Positions 33,576 to 42,628 of a stretch of 64,000 bases of DNA are shown piece after piece (positions within the stretch are counted from its first letter, which is position 1; each line of letters opens with the position of its first letter). The stretch lies in assembly GCF_947491715.1 (NCBI RefSeq), contig NZ_CANLKR010000020.1, positions 1-64,000 of the forward strand, in the 5' to 3' direction. The position numbers were made by a program, and so were the translations under genes. The notes below the pieces were generated by a model that was not told where the DNA came from, did not search any database, and saw only the letters and a program-made list of their open reading frames with translations. The stretch comes from an uncultured Shewanella sp. Lineage in GTDB: Bacteria > Pseudomonadota > Gammaproteobacteria > Enterobacterales > Shewanellaceae.

Positions 33576-35075
33576 GTGATAATAACAATAATGGAAAAAA
33601 GTAGTATGTTGATAAAAAGAGTACGGGTAGGATTAAATAGAGTAATGAGTAGAGCTGCATTTCTATTGGTGCTGTCAAGTGTATTTGGAATGGCGTTTGC
33701 GAACGATAGCACAGATGATGGGCCAGTATTTGATGTGACCTTTACCGATATAACAACGGGCGAAAAGACGCAGTTTTATACTAAACCGGACAGGATTTTT
33801 CACATTCCTAAAGCGGTGACTCAGTCTTATGAAGAAGTGCAAGCATTAGAGGCTATAGCTTCGCAAGCTGAGACGGAAAAAGCATTAATGGCCACATTCT
33901 TGCTCGATCAGGGAGTGAACTTATCGAAAGATCAGGTGTTTGATCCTACTGGCATTGATATGAATGCTGCTGATGCTCAATTAGCCCTTGAGGCGTTAGG
34001 AAGTGATAGCTTAGCCGCCAGTAGCCCCACAACGATTCAAACCTTAGTCTATGTTAATGGAATGTATACTGATTGGAAGAAAGCTAACTACAATCTAGGC
34101 ACTATTATTGGGAAAGTGATGCCACGTGTGGGCGTTGATAAGGTTATGTTAGCATGGAATCAAAAAGAGGGGCACATAGAGCAACTCGCAGAAGTGGCGA
34201 AGCAGCATATTCAACAAGATTACCATTTATCCGATAAAAAAGCGTGGCAGCAATTTGCTTACATTTTTATTTTCCCTCAAAAGTATGTATTTGAACGTTT
34301 TGCAAAAGAATCCTTAGCATTAATTGATGAAGATAACTATATTAATGATTTAGATTTGAATTGGCATATAAGGGATTATTATTTACCTTTACTGGAACAA
34401 AATCATAAGGTAGTGATCTTGTCTCATTCGCAAGGGAATTTTTATGCTAATAGGGCTTGGAATAAAATCGATAATACTCCAGCCACAACCAAATATTCAC
34501 AAGCAATAGGCGTGGTTGGAGTGGCGACGCCAGCGATTTATGTGGCGGATAACGGTCTTTATACTACCAATACCAATGATCAAATCATTAATGGTATTCG
34601 AGCTTTTTCGGAACCACATTTACAACCTAAGGTCGCGAATGTGACTCATTCTAAAACAATAATTGATGAAACAGGACATGGATTATCGGAAATTTATTTA
34701 GGGAATAGTTCGCAGAGCCGTGTTATAACGAATAAAATTGTTAATGACATTAATACCACCTTTGCTCGTTTAAGCGTAGCGGGCAGCTCTACGGCGTTTT
34801 ATAAATCGTTAGGCAATAATTGGGTGGGTTCTTATAATCCGGGAACGAATTTTAAAGGGAAGTTAGAAATCGTTATTAACGCTTATGAGGCGCAAAACTC
34901 AATTTCTGTGAGAGACAAAAATCATAATCGACTTTTTTGGACGACAAATTATTTCAGCGGGACAAAAAGTGCCATTATTGATTATGATGAAAGCAGTATG
35001 GGTACGCTTTCGATTGCAATTGGTGCGGAAAAGAGTAACGATAAGTGGGATTTACGGATTAATTGCATTGATTAA
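33576..35075 (+). CDS. secreted alpha/beta-hydrolase (lipase-like)
   Basis: The 499-residue protein has a signal peptide ending AFLLVLSSVFGMAFA (about residue 42 from the GTG start). A nucleophile elbow VILSHSQGNFYANRA has Ser285 in H-S-Q-G, and a candidate catalytic histidine lies in IIDETGHGLSEIYL. An oxyanion-type TLVYVNGMYTD precedes them, typical of secreted lipases or esterases. The last 100 residues form a separate beta domain (WVGSYNPGTNFKGKLEIVIN). The start is uncertain: GTG 33576 has GGA 7 bases upstream, while ATG 33591, 33606 or 33645 would shorten the N-region. A terminator follows. Confidence 0.72.
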   Translation: MIITIMEKSSMLIKRVRVGLNRVMSRAAFLLVLSSVFGMAFANDSTDDGPVFDVTFTDITTGEKTQFYTKPDRIFHIPKAVTQSYEEVQALEAIASQAETEKALMATFLLDQGVNLSKDQVFDPTGIDMNAADAQLALEALGSDSLAASSPTTIQTLVYVNGMYTDWKKANYNLGTIIGKVMPRVGVDKVMLAWNQKEGHIEQLAEVAKQHIQQDYHLSDKKAWQQFAYIFIFPQKYVFERFAKESLALIDEDNYINDLDLNWHIRDYYLPLLEQNHKVVILSHSQGNFYANRAWNKIDNTPATTKYSQAIGVVGVATPAIYVADNGLYTTNTNDQIINGIRAFSEPHLQPKVANVTHSKTIIDETGHGLSEIYLGNSSQSRVITNKIVNDINTTFARLSVAGSSTAFYKSLGNNWVGSYNPGTNFKGKLEIVINAYEAQNSISVRDKNHNRLFWTTNYFSGTKSAIIDYDESSMGTLSIAIGAEKSNDKWDLRINCID

Positions 35076-35100
35076 TTAACTGATACTCGTGCGGTTAATA

Positions 35101-35132
35101 AAAACGCCAGTCGGGAATGACTGGCATTTTTT
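35101..35132 (+). terminator. terminator after the secreted hydrolase gene
   Basis: GCCAGTC and GACTGGC (35106-35112, 35119-35125) form a stem flanked by an A run and followed by six Ts. It lies 30 bases after the hydrolase stop. The A-rich left arm may also serve the convergent ddl gene. Confidence 0.85.
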
Positions 35133-35165
35133 GCTGTTTATTGAGCATTTATGTTGATTTTTACA

Positions 35166-36185
35166 CTATACATTTGGCGAAATTTCAAGCTGACTTAAAA
35201 TCACATCAGTCAAGTAGTCACTAAAACTTGGGCCGTGGTTTTGTAGCATTTTAGGGAACATTGAAATTGGGGTGAGTCCAGGAAAGGTGTTAATTTCATT
35301 AAGTAAAATTTCATTATCTGCTGTTAAAAAGAAATCAACCCGAGACAGGTGTTTCAGTTTCATGCCTTTAAAGGCTTTGATGGCGTAATGGCGAATACGG
35401 TTGGTGAGATCAGTGGATAGCCCTTTTGCAATGACTTCCGTTGTCGCGTGACTGTTCGTATCGTATTTTTCATCAAAGGTGTAGAAGGTATCGGCTGCGC
35501 AAATAATCTCGCCGGGCAAAGTGGCAACGACTTCGCCTTGGTACTCATAGACGGCGACTTCCAATTCCCGTGCTTGAATGGTTTTTTCAACAATCACGTA
35601 ATTTGAGTAATGAAAGGCATCGGCTAACCGCTCGGCAAGCTCGTTGACGTCATCCACTTTATAGCAACCCACGGATGAGCCTTGTGACGCCGCTTTAATA
35701 AAAATGGAACCCCAATTGTGTAAGGCTTGAGTGGCTTTATCAATGGCGGCTGGGGTTAACTCACTTAAAAAAAGTGAAGGGGTATTGGGAATATCCAATG
35801 CACTAAACCACATTTTAGCGGTGACTTTATTGAAGCAATGTCGACTCGCCTCGGCATCACAGCCAAAATAAGGTAAGTGGATGAGATCCAGATAAGATTG
35901 TAAATCACCGGTTTCGCCAGGGTAGCCATGAATACAGGGGATCACATAATCAATGGGCCAGTTATCATTGTGCCCTTCTTGAAAGTGCAATTGTTTGTGA
36001 TTGGTTATGTCACACATTTTTCCATCAAGTGTGCGATATTTTCCTTGTGCTAATAATTCAACTCGAATGACATTAAATTGAGGCAACTGAGCTAAGGTTT
36101 GCTGAAAAAAGTCAGCTGAAAGTAATGAGATAGCATGCTCATCGCCACCACCACCGCAAATCAGCAGTAGGTTGATCCGTTTCAT
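35166..36185 (-). CDS. ddl: D-alanine--D-alanine ligase
   Basis: The 339-residue ATP-grasp enzyme joins two D-alanines for peptidoglycan precursor synthesis. Seen motifs: [14 protein letters not shown] at the N-terminus, [34 protein letters not shown], the ATP-binding [17 protein letters not shown] and [20 protein letters not shown] with the magnesium ligands. It stands outside the mur-fts cluster, so it is the DdlA-like stand-alone type. It lies downstream of recD with a MITE in between. Confidence 0.93.
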   Translation of the reverse strand: MKRINLLLICGGGGDEHAISLLSADFFQQTLAQLPQFNVIRVELLAQGKYRTLDGKMCDITNHKQLHFQEGHNDNWPIDYVIPCIHGYPGETGDLQSYLDLIHLPYFGCDAEASRHCFNKVTAKMWFSALDIPNTPSLFLSELTPAAIDKATQALHNWGSIFIKAASQGSSVGCYKVDDVNELAERLADAFHYSNYVIVEKTIQARELEVAVYEYQGEVVATLPGEIICAADTFYTFDEKYDTNSHATTEVIAKGLSTDLTNRIRHYAIKAFKGMKLKHLSRVDFFLTADNEILLNEINTFPGLTPISMFPKMLQNHGPSFSDYLTDVILSQLEISPNV

Positions 36186-36361
36186 AACAATTCCTCGTAT
36201 CGCGTCGAGTAGGAAGAACCTTTATCCTTAAGTGAAAGGCCGTTACACCATAAAGTGTTTATGATGAGTGTTATTTTTCATCATGTTATCGCTAATAACG
36301 GCAGGATAAAGATTAAAATAAAGCGGCATTATACCCTCAAGCGACTTAATCCCCAACTTAT

Positions 36362-36628
36362 TATACCCGTGATACCTCAAGATGCCTGTTTTCAGAGTGC
36401 GTAAAAGTGCCTAATTCAAGGCGTATTATTGCTGAAATGCTTATTGCCTTTTAAGATAATATAACGTAGAAATAGGTGCTTTCACACACTCCCAAAGGGC
36501 TGGTTTAAAAGCCTTTTATACTGTGTTATTAAACATCGGCTTAGAATGACTAGGCTCGTTGTTCAATGCCTTGTCTAAAAGGCTTTTAATTCCAGCTGAA
36601 TCCTGCAGCTTGAGGTATCACGGGTATA
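36362..36628. mobile_element. MITE-like element, copy 2 (267 bp)
   Basis: This is the inverted counterpart of copy 1 at 13113. It starts TATACCCGTGATACCTCAAG and ends in the inverted CTTGAGGTATCACGGGTATA, so the ends agree nearly perfectly. It is non-coding. Shared internal blocks include GTGCCTAATTCAAGGCGTAT, ACTCCCAAAGGGCTGG and CTAAAAGGCTTTTAATTCCA. It lacks the two-hairpin insertion. It fills most of the 453 bases between ddl and recD, ending 11 bases from the recD stop. Confidence 0.85.
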
Positions 36629-36638
36629 GTTAACACTG

Positions 36639-38810
36639 TCATTGGGGCGATTGAGCCTTCCAAAGTCGAAAGGCTAACCCTGATGCCCTTTGAGTGGCTT
36701 TCAGGCAGGCCGTTTCAAAGACTTTCTCACTGCCTAAACACGTAAAGTGCGCTTTGGCGCGAGTGATCCCTGTATAAATGAGCTCCTTGGTTAATAATTG
36801 TTTTTGTGAGGGGCTGGGTGATACCGGTAACACCAAGGCGACTTGTTTAAATTCACTGCCTTGGCTTTTATGCACTGTCATGGCATAACAAGTATCATGT
36901 TGTGGTAAACGGGCGGGCAGTACACTGAGTAAGCTACCATCGGCTTGAATAAAGTGAGCCATGAGCTTATCGTTACGATCCTTATCGGGTAAAATTAAGC
37001 CTATATCGCCATTAAATAAGCCGAGATTATAATCGTTACTTTGAATGATAATGGGCCTTCCTGGATAAAACTCTTGCAAAGGTTGAATAAGTTTGGCTTG
37101 CCAAAGGGCTTGAGTCACACTTTGGTTGATGCCATCTACCCCATATTCGCCACTGCGCATGGCACACAAAATACGGTATTGATTAAAACATTGAATGATG
37201 GTTTCACAAGACTGCAGCTGATTGTGGACCATGGTTAAATAATGGCCGTAAGCACAGACGCTTTGCTCAAGTAAGGCGTTTAATCCAAAATTGCCTTTTG
37301 AATGCACTTGGTGCTCTAGCCAACACAGTTCTGGATAATCTTTTTGCCAAACCTGTTTAATTTTTTGTTTGTTGGCGTGATTGACCGCGTTGGCGAGTTG
37401 ACCAATACCTGCATCGCCCTTAAAACGATGACTGTGCATTAACATGCATAAGCTATCACCAATGTGAGTGACTTGTGGCGGACTGTTTTTGTCTATAAAG
37501 GCGGTGAGATCCGTATTGCACAGTTGTGATAATCGCTGTGCATGAACAGGTGAGTATCGCATTTGCCATTGGTGGTGATTGCGTGCATTTGAGGTGGCTA
37601 AGCCAGCACAAATATCGGCGAGTACCGCACCGGCTTCGACGGAGGCCAGTTGATCTTGATCCCCCAATAAAATAAGCCGTGCATGCTGAGGAAGTGCATG
37701 CAAGAGTTTATACATCATAGGTAAATCAACCATTGAGGCTTCATCAACGATGAGGACATCGAGCCTTAATGGGTTGTTCTCATCAAATCTAAATTTATGT
37801 GAATTGGGAATAACCCCCAATAAACGATGCAGTGTGGCTGCTTCTTCTGGAATATGGCTCAATGCAATGAGATGACGCTCTGTGTGTGCTTTGTCTGTTG
37901 ACCATTGAGCGATTTCATCGCTTAGGCGTAATTTTGAGGCTTTTATGGACTCACTGAGACGCGCCGCCGCTTTTCCTGTGGGCGCTACTAGCTTGATGCT
38001 TATGTTTTTCTGTGTACTTGAGTCCGCTTTTATTTGTTGTAAGCACAATAAAAATAATAACTTAGTGACAGTAGTGGTTTTGCCTGTTCCTGGCCCACCG
38101 GTGATAACAGCCAACGTTTTGGTTAATGCGGTGGCCGTGGCAATTTTTTGCCAATCAAACTTTTTCTCATTTGACGCTTGAGCGTGATAGTTGACTTCAT
38201 CTTGTGATAGGGGAAATGCGGGATAGAGTAAATCCAATGTCCTTGCAATATGCTCATATTCATGGAGGCCGAGTGAGTGATTATTATCGCTGGCAAGTCG
38301 AGAGAGGGTATCACTGACTTGGGTTTCAAATTGATAATAACGCTGCAGATACAAATAGCCATTGTCTAAGATGAGTGGTGCAGTCAATAAGGTACTGGGT
38401 GCTACTGCATCTTTATGGTTTTGGCTGTTTGCTTGTGCTTGAGTCATGGTAATGGCAGAGAAACGAGATAAAGTCCCAATGACGTCTTCAAGTGAAGCGG
38501 TTATTTGGCACTGGCTGACTTTCTCTTGTAAAGGATTAGCAAAGGCGATTTGAGACAGCGGCAAGCAAGTATGTTGCTGAGATAAATGTCGGCTCAAGAG
38601 TGCACATATCAACACAAATAAAGGCGACGTCTCTTGGTGGATGTGACTTAGCTCTAATGCAAAATGCCTATCGAGTGGGGTTAAGCGGCCTTCTTCTTCC
38701 CATTTTTTTAATAGTTGGGGTAAAGGTTGATGAGTGGTGACACCGTCTTTTTCAATGATCATGTGTGGCGTTGGCTCATGTTGAGTAGTTGAAAGGCTGG
38801 TAAGCGTCAT
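36639..38810 (-). CDS. recD: exodeoxyribonuclease V alpha subunit (RecD helicase)
   Basis: The 723-residue SF1B helicase is the fast 5'-3' motor of RecBCD in double-strand break repair. Walker A is ITGGPGTGKTTTV with Lys244, Walker B is DVLIVDEASMVDLPMMYKLL, and the late motif is YAMTVHKSQGSEF followed by ELIYTGITRAK. It is longer than E. coli RecD (608), with extra sequence between the helicase motifs (around residues 440-520). Its start overlaps the end of recB by 4 bases (ATGA), so they are coupled. Confidence 0.95.
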   Translation of the reverse strand: MTLTSLSTTQHEPTPHMIIEKDGVTTHQPLPQLLKKWEEEGRLTPLDRHFALELSHIHQETSPLFVLICALLSRHLSQQHTCLPLSQIAFANPLQEKVSQCQITASLEDVIGTLSRFSAITMTQAQANSQNHKDAVAPSTLLTAPLILDNGYLYLQRYYQFETQVSDTLSRLASDNNHSLGLHEYEHIARTLDLLYPAFPLSQDEVNYHAQASNEKKFDWQKIATATALTKTLAVITGGPGTGKTTTVTKLLFLLCLQQIKADSSTQKNISIKLVAPTGKAAARLSESIKASKLRLSDEIAQWSTDKAHTERHLIALSHIPEEAATLHRLLGVIPNSHKFRFDENNPLRLDVLIVDEASMVDLPMMYKLLHALPQHARLILLGDQDQLASVEAGAVLADICAGLATSNARNHHQWQMRYSPVHAQRLSQLCNTDLTAFIDKNSPPQVTHIGDSLCMLMHSHRFKGDAGIGQLANAVNHANKQKIKQVWQKDYPELCWLEHQVHSKGNFGLNALLEQSVCAYGHYLTMVHNQLQSCETIIQCFNQYRILCAMRSGEYGVDGINQSVTQALWQAKLIQPLQEFYPGRPIIIQSNDYNLGLFNGDIGLILPDKDRNDKLMAHFIQADGSLLSVLPARLPQHDTCYAMTVHKSQGSEFKQVALVLPVSPSPSQKQLLTKELIYTGITRAKAHFTCLGSEKVFETACLKATQRASGLAFRLWKAQSPQ

Positions 38811-41800
38811 AGCAGTAACTCTTGTTGAACGGGAGTTGTTGGCTTGAGTAAAGCTTGGCTATCAAGGCCTTCAAACAGTTGATCCAGAGCCAAGATCAGT
38901 GCTTTAGGGGGCTTATCGTAAAAAACACCTGACAAAGGATGATCCTTTGACATGCCCCGTAAAAATAAATAATAACTGCCGCCCATGTGTTGGTCAAAAT
39001 CATAATGGGCAAGACGCAATGTGAGATAACGGTGAAGGGCGAGGGTATAAATAATGTATTGGAGATCGTAGCGATGATCCTTAATGGCTTGAGCCATGGC
39101 GCCTTGATGGTACTGCTCAAACTGTTGCCCTAAATGATTAGACTTATAATCGGCGATAAAAAATTGCCCTTGGTACTCAAAGGTTAAATCAATAAAGCCT
39201 TTTAGCATGCCTTGAAGATCATCAAATTGTAATTGCGCACTATAACCGTATTCTGTTAGTAAGCTATTGAGTTTATGTGCATTAAGGGTGTTAATAGGAA
39301 GATAAAACTCCATTTCAACTAATTTAGCCGCGGGTGGCAAGTTTGATAATGATAAGTTTGTGTTCTGGGAGAGTGGCGCACTGAGTAAATCAAGGTACCA
39401 AGCATGGAGCATATCAAACCAGCTTTCATCGATACCATATTGACTCATGGCTTGGGGTAGATGCAAGGTCAGTTCTGTCTCTGCCTGAGTAAAGTCAATC
39501 AGCTCAAGCACTAAGTGCATAAAACTACCCGCATTTGCCCCTCGCTCAAAGGTAAATCGATTGACAAGACTGGCTTCTTCATCGTCGATAACCATGGCTG
39601 AAAAGCCTTCATCATCGGCGCCTGGCTGTACTTTCTCATGGCCAATATTCTTAACCAGTCCAGAATAACTGCCAACTCGCCATGGGGTCGATAATTGGCG
39701 AATGAGCGTTTTAGGAGACAATACAGTGTCTGTGTCGTTCTTGAGTGTTTGAAAAGGCGTGCAGGGTATAATTTCATCCATATCCTCAACACTTATCGCT
39801 TTACAGGCCAGTGTGTTAGCTGCAAATTGTAAATCAATATATTCACACTTTGCTTCTTTAATGCCCAGTAAGTAACCTATGGCTGTTTCATGGAGTTGGC
39901 TTTTAATGCCGTCTTTTTTAGTGAATTTGCTTTGGTTGGCAATGAATAAATAGCATCGATACACAGGGCGGGTTAATGCCACATACAGTAAGCGCAGATC
40001 TTCACTCAGCGTTTCTTGTTTATAGGCGTCAAAGCCTTCATCAGTTTGCAGTAAATCCCAAACCAATTGTCCCTCTTTATGGTAGAGCAAGGTGCTGGGT
40101 TTACGACTGGAACGTGGCAAGCTGACAAAAGGTAAAAAACACACTGGGTATTCGAGCCCTTTACTTTTGTGGATCGTGACAATTTGAACTAAGTTTTGTT
40201 CGCTTTCTAATCTAAGCTGGGCTTCTTCTGCTTGTGTATTATCGATTAAGGTTTGCTGATACCAATTAAGCAGGGCATTACACCCATCGAGTTCTGTTGA
40301 TTTTTGCTGTAATAATTCGGCTAAATGCCTAAAATCGGTGAGCCGACGTTCGCCATTTTCGCTGCTCAGCAAGCGTTCGATCAGTTGGGTTTCTCTGGCT
40401 AAAAAGAGCAGTGCGGGCATGATCCCCCGCTGGCTCCATAATTGATGCAGTTGAAAAAACTGCTCTAATAAGACTTGCCTAACTTCTTCGTCAAGGTTAA
40501 AAGTGTGTATTTGTTCACAGCTGTAGCCCAATAACTGCGTGGCCATGGCGCTGCGTAGGGCTTGTTCGTTTTTAGGTAAGGCCATGGCTTGTAAAATAAT
40601 GGCCATCTCTCGCCCTTCTAGGGTGTCATAAACACTGTCTCGGCTGAGAAAAACCGCGCCTATTTGGCGTTGTTCTAGTGCCTTTTTCATGACTGCAGCT
40701 TCATTTCTATCTCTTACGAGAATAGCAATATCTTTGGCGATTAAGGGGCGGTTTTCAATCAAACATTGATCCTGTTGAGCACCGCTTAGCAATCTGGCGA
40801 TTTCTTCGGCGCTGGCTTGAGCAAGTTGTTCTCTGGCGGTGACTTTGTTTAAGCCTTTTTCAGGATCCTCACTGAGCAGTTGAATACGCAGCGCGCTATC
40901 ATGTGATGCTTGTTGATGAAGTTCATCATTTGGTGCGCGCTTGTCTATTAATACCTTCTTGCCTTCACTATCGGCGGCATTGACGGCTTCAAAAGGAATG
41001 GACTGACTCATAAACGCATCATTTTGATGGCTAAAAAGGCGGTTAGTGGCATCCACCATTGCTTTACTGGAGCGGTAGTTAGTGTCTAGGAAGTAATGCT
41101 CACTGGTATGCTTTCTTGCATGAATATAAGTGTGGATATCGGCGCCGCGAAAAGCATAAATGGCTTGTTTTGGATCGCCGATCATCAATAAACCGATATG
41201 ATTATTCGAGTGTGCCTTTTGATAAATTTGACTGAAAATTGTAAATTGCAGGGGATCCGTATCTTGGAATTCATCAATGAGGGCCACAGGAAAACGTTTG
41301 GCGATATGCTTGGCTAACAGGTGATGGGCCTGAGTGAGATCAGTGTCATTTTGTTCTGATTCGCCATGGTGATCAACGGTTGTGTCTTTGGCATTGTTTT
41401 CAGCATGCCGAGACATCTCAGGTTTTAGTGCATGGGCTAAGGTCAACAATAAGTCATCGGGCGTCATTAAATTGCGCTCGGTTTTTTGCAGTACAAATCG
41501 TTGTGAAATGCCTTGCCTTGCTTGATATAAAAAGGCGGGGACTAATTCATTGAAAAGCTGATAAAGCTGTTCAATATGTGCCAATAAGGGCGCTTCACTG
41601 GCTGTGGGAATGGGATGTTTCTTGGTGAGTTTTAATTCACTCAATGCCAGCTGAGATAAGACTTTTATCGGTGCCGGACGTTGAGGGGATACCACCCAAT
41701 TATCCAGTTCATCTAACATTTTTGCCAGTTTTGGGTAATTATCTGCAGCTTTGCCAAAACGGGTGCCATTTAAAGGTAATGCATGGAGCATGGCTTCAAG

Positions 41801-42535
41801 GGCATCTCTTTCTTGTGGCCATTGCGAATAAAAGCGATTCAAGCTTTGAGTGAGGCGGTCAGATAATTTATCAAACGCCATAGGTTTTGGTGCAGCAACA
41901 GCAAGGCTCGCCCCTAATAATGCGCGTAATTGCTTACCTAAATTTTCAGGATCTTTGATGTTTTTTTGAATGATCCCCGCAATATTTTCGGGTAAGGCAT
42001 AACATTGTTCACGCCAAAAATCCCGAACAGCATGATGCAAAAATTCGCTGTCATCTAAGGTAAACTCTGATTCAAACAAGAGGGAGGACTCAAAAGCGAG
42101 ATCGGCTAAGATCCGCTGACAAAAACCGTGTATGGTAAAAATGGCGGCTTCATCGAGAGATTTTAAGGCTAAGTCCAAGCGTTTAAGGCACAGGGCGCGT
42201 TCATCAATGGGGGTCTGACTGTATAATTGCTGAATAAAATCATCTTCAACTTTTAGCCCCATAAAACACTTAAAGCAAGAGTGTACCCGCTTGCGGATCC
42301 TGTCTCGCAGTTCGGCTGTGGCGGCATTGGTGAAGGTCACCACTAAAATTTGCTCGCAACTGAGGGGAGTATCAACACCGACGCCTAAAAGAAGCCTTAA
42401 ATAAAGGCCTGAAATGGTATACGTTTTACCTGTTCCCGCACTGGCTTCAATTAACCGACTGCCTTTAAAAGGTAAGGTAAGCGCATCAAGGCGTTGTGAC
42501 AACATGGGTGCTGACAAAGTGGATTCTGAACTCAT
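38807..42535 (-). CDS. recB: exodeoxyribonuclease V beta subunit (RecB helicase-nuclease)
   Basis: The 1242-residue protein unwinds DNA from double-strand ends (3'-5' motor) and holds the single nuclease site of RecBCD. Walker A is EASAGTGKTYTISG (residues 30-43). DEFQDTDPLQFTIF is motif II, HKSKGLEYPVCFLPFV motif V and LRLLYVALTRPVYRC motif VI. The C-terminal nuclease motif reads MLKGFIDLTFEYQG and FFIADYKSNHLG. The usual recC-proximal start has been displaced by a partial duplication of the recB 5' end, so translation likely depends on coupling to the leader ORF at 42532-42627. Confidence 0.96.
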   Translation of the reverse strand: MSSESTLSAPMLSQRLDALTLPFKGSRLIEASAGTGKTYTISGLYLRLLLGVGVDTPLSCEQILVVTFTNAATAELRDRIRKRVHSCFKCFMGLKVEDDFIQQLYSQTPIDERALCLKRLDLALKSLDEAAIFTIHGFCQRILADLAFESSLLFESEFTLDDSEFLHHAVRDFWREQCYALPENIAGIIQKNIKDPENLGKQLRALLGASLAVAAPKPMAFDKLSDRLTQSLNRFYSQWPQERDALEAMLHALPLNGTRFGKAADNYPKLAKMLDELDNWVVSPQRPAPIKVLSQLALSELKLTKKHPIPTASEAPLLAHIEQLYQLFNELVPAFLYQARQGISQRFVLQKTERNLMTPDDLLLTLAHALKPEMSRHAENNAKDTTVDHHGESEQNDTDLTQAHHLLAKHIAKRFPVALIDEFQDTDPLQFTIFSQIYQKAHSNNHIGLLMIGDPKQAIYAFRGADIHTYIHARKHTSEHYFLDTNYRSSKAMVDATNRLFSHQNDAFMSQSIPFEAVNAADSEGKKVLIDKRAPNDELHQQASHDSALRIQLLSEDPEKGLNKVTAREQLAQASAEEIARLLSGAQQDQCLIENRPLIAKDIAILVRDRNEAAVMKKALEQRQIGAVFLSRDSVYDTLEGREMAIILQAMALPKNEQALRSAMATQLLGYSCEQIHTFNLDEEVRQVLLEQFFQLHQLWSQRGIMPALLFLARETQLIERLLSSENGERRLTDFRHLAELLQQKSTELDGCNALLNWYQQTLIDNTQAEEAQLRLESEQNLVQIVTIHKSKGLEYPVCFLPFVSLPRSSRKPSTLLYHKEGQLVWDLLQTDEGFDAYKQETLSEDLRLLYVALTRPVYRCYLFIANQSKFTKKDGIKSQLHETAIGYLLGIKEAKCEYIDLQFAANTLACKAISVEDMDEIIPCTPFQTLKNDTDTVLSPKTLIRQLSTPWRVGSYSGLVKNIGHEKVQPGADDEGFSAMVIDDEEASLVNRFTFERGANAGSFMHLVLELIDFTQAETELTLHLPQAMSQYGIDESWFDMLHAWYLDLLSAPLSQNTNLSLSNLPPAAKLVEMEFYLPINTLNAHKLNSLLTEYGYSAQLQFDDLQGMLKGFIDLTFEYQGQFFIADYKSNHLGQQFEQYHQGAMAQAIKDHRYDLQYIIYTLALHRYLTLRLAHYDFDQHMGGSYYLFLRGMSKDHPLSGVFYDKPPKALILALDQLFEGLDSQALLKPTTPVQQELLL

Positions 42536-42627
42536 TGTGCTATCTCCATTAACCGACTGTCTTTGAGGGGTAAGGTAAGCGCATCAAGGCGTTGTGACAA
42601 AGTGGGTTCTGAACTCATTGTGTGCAT
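42532..42627 (-). CDS. 31-residue leader ORF from a partial duplication of the recB 5' end
   Basis: The 31-codon ORF MHTMSSEPTLSQRLDALT... continues LPLKDSRLMEIAQ and then TGA. The TGA overlaps the recB ATG as ATGA. It copies RecB residues 1-29, minus a five-residue piece. GGAG lies 8 bases before its ATG, inside the end of recC; this looks like the original recB ribosome site. Translation of this peptide probably feeds ribosomes to recB. The encoded peptide itself is unlikely to be functional. Confidence 0.7.
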   Translation of the reverse strand: MHTMSSEPTLSQRLDALTLPLKDSRLMEIAQ

Positions 42628-42628
42628 T

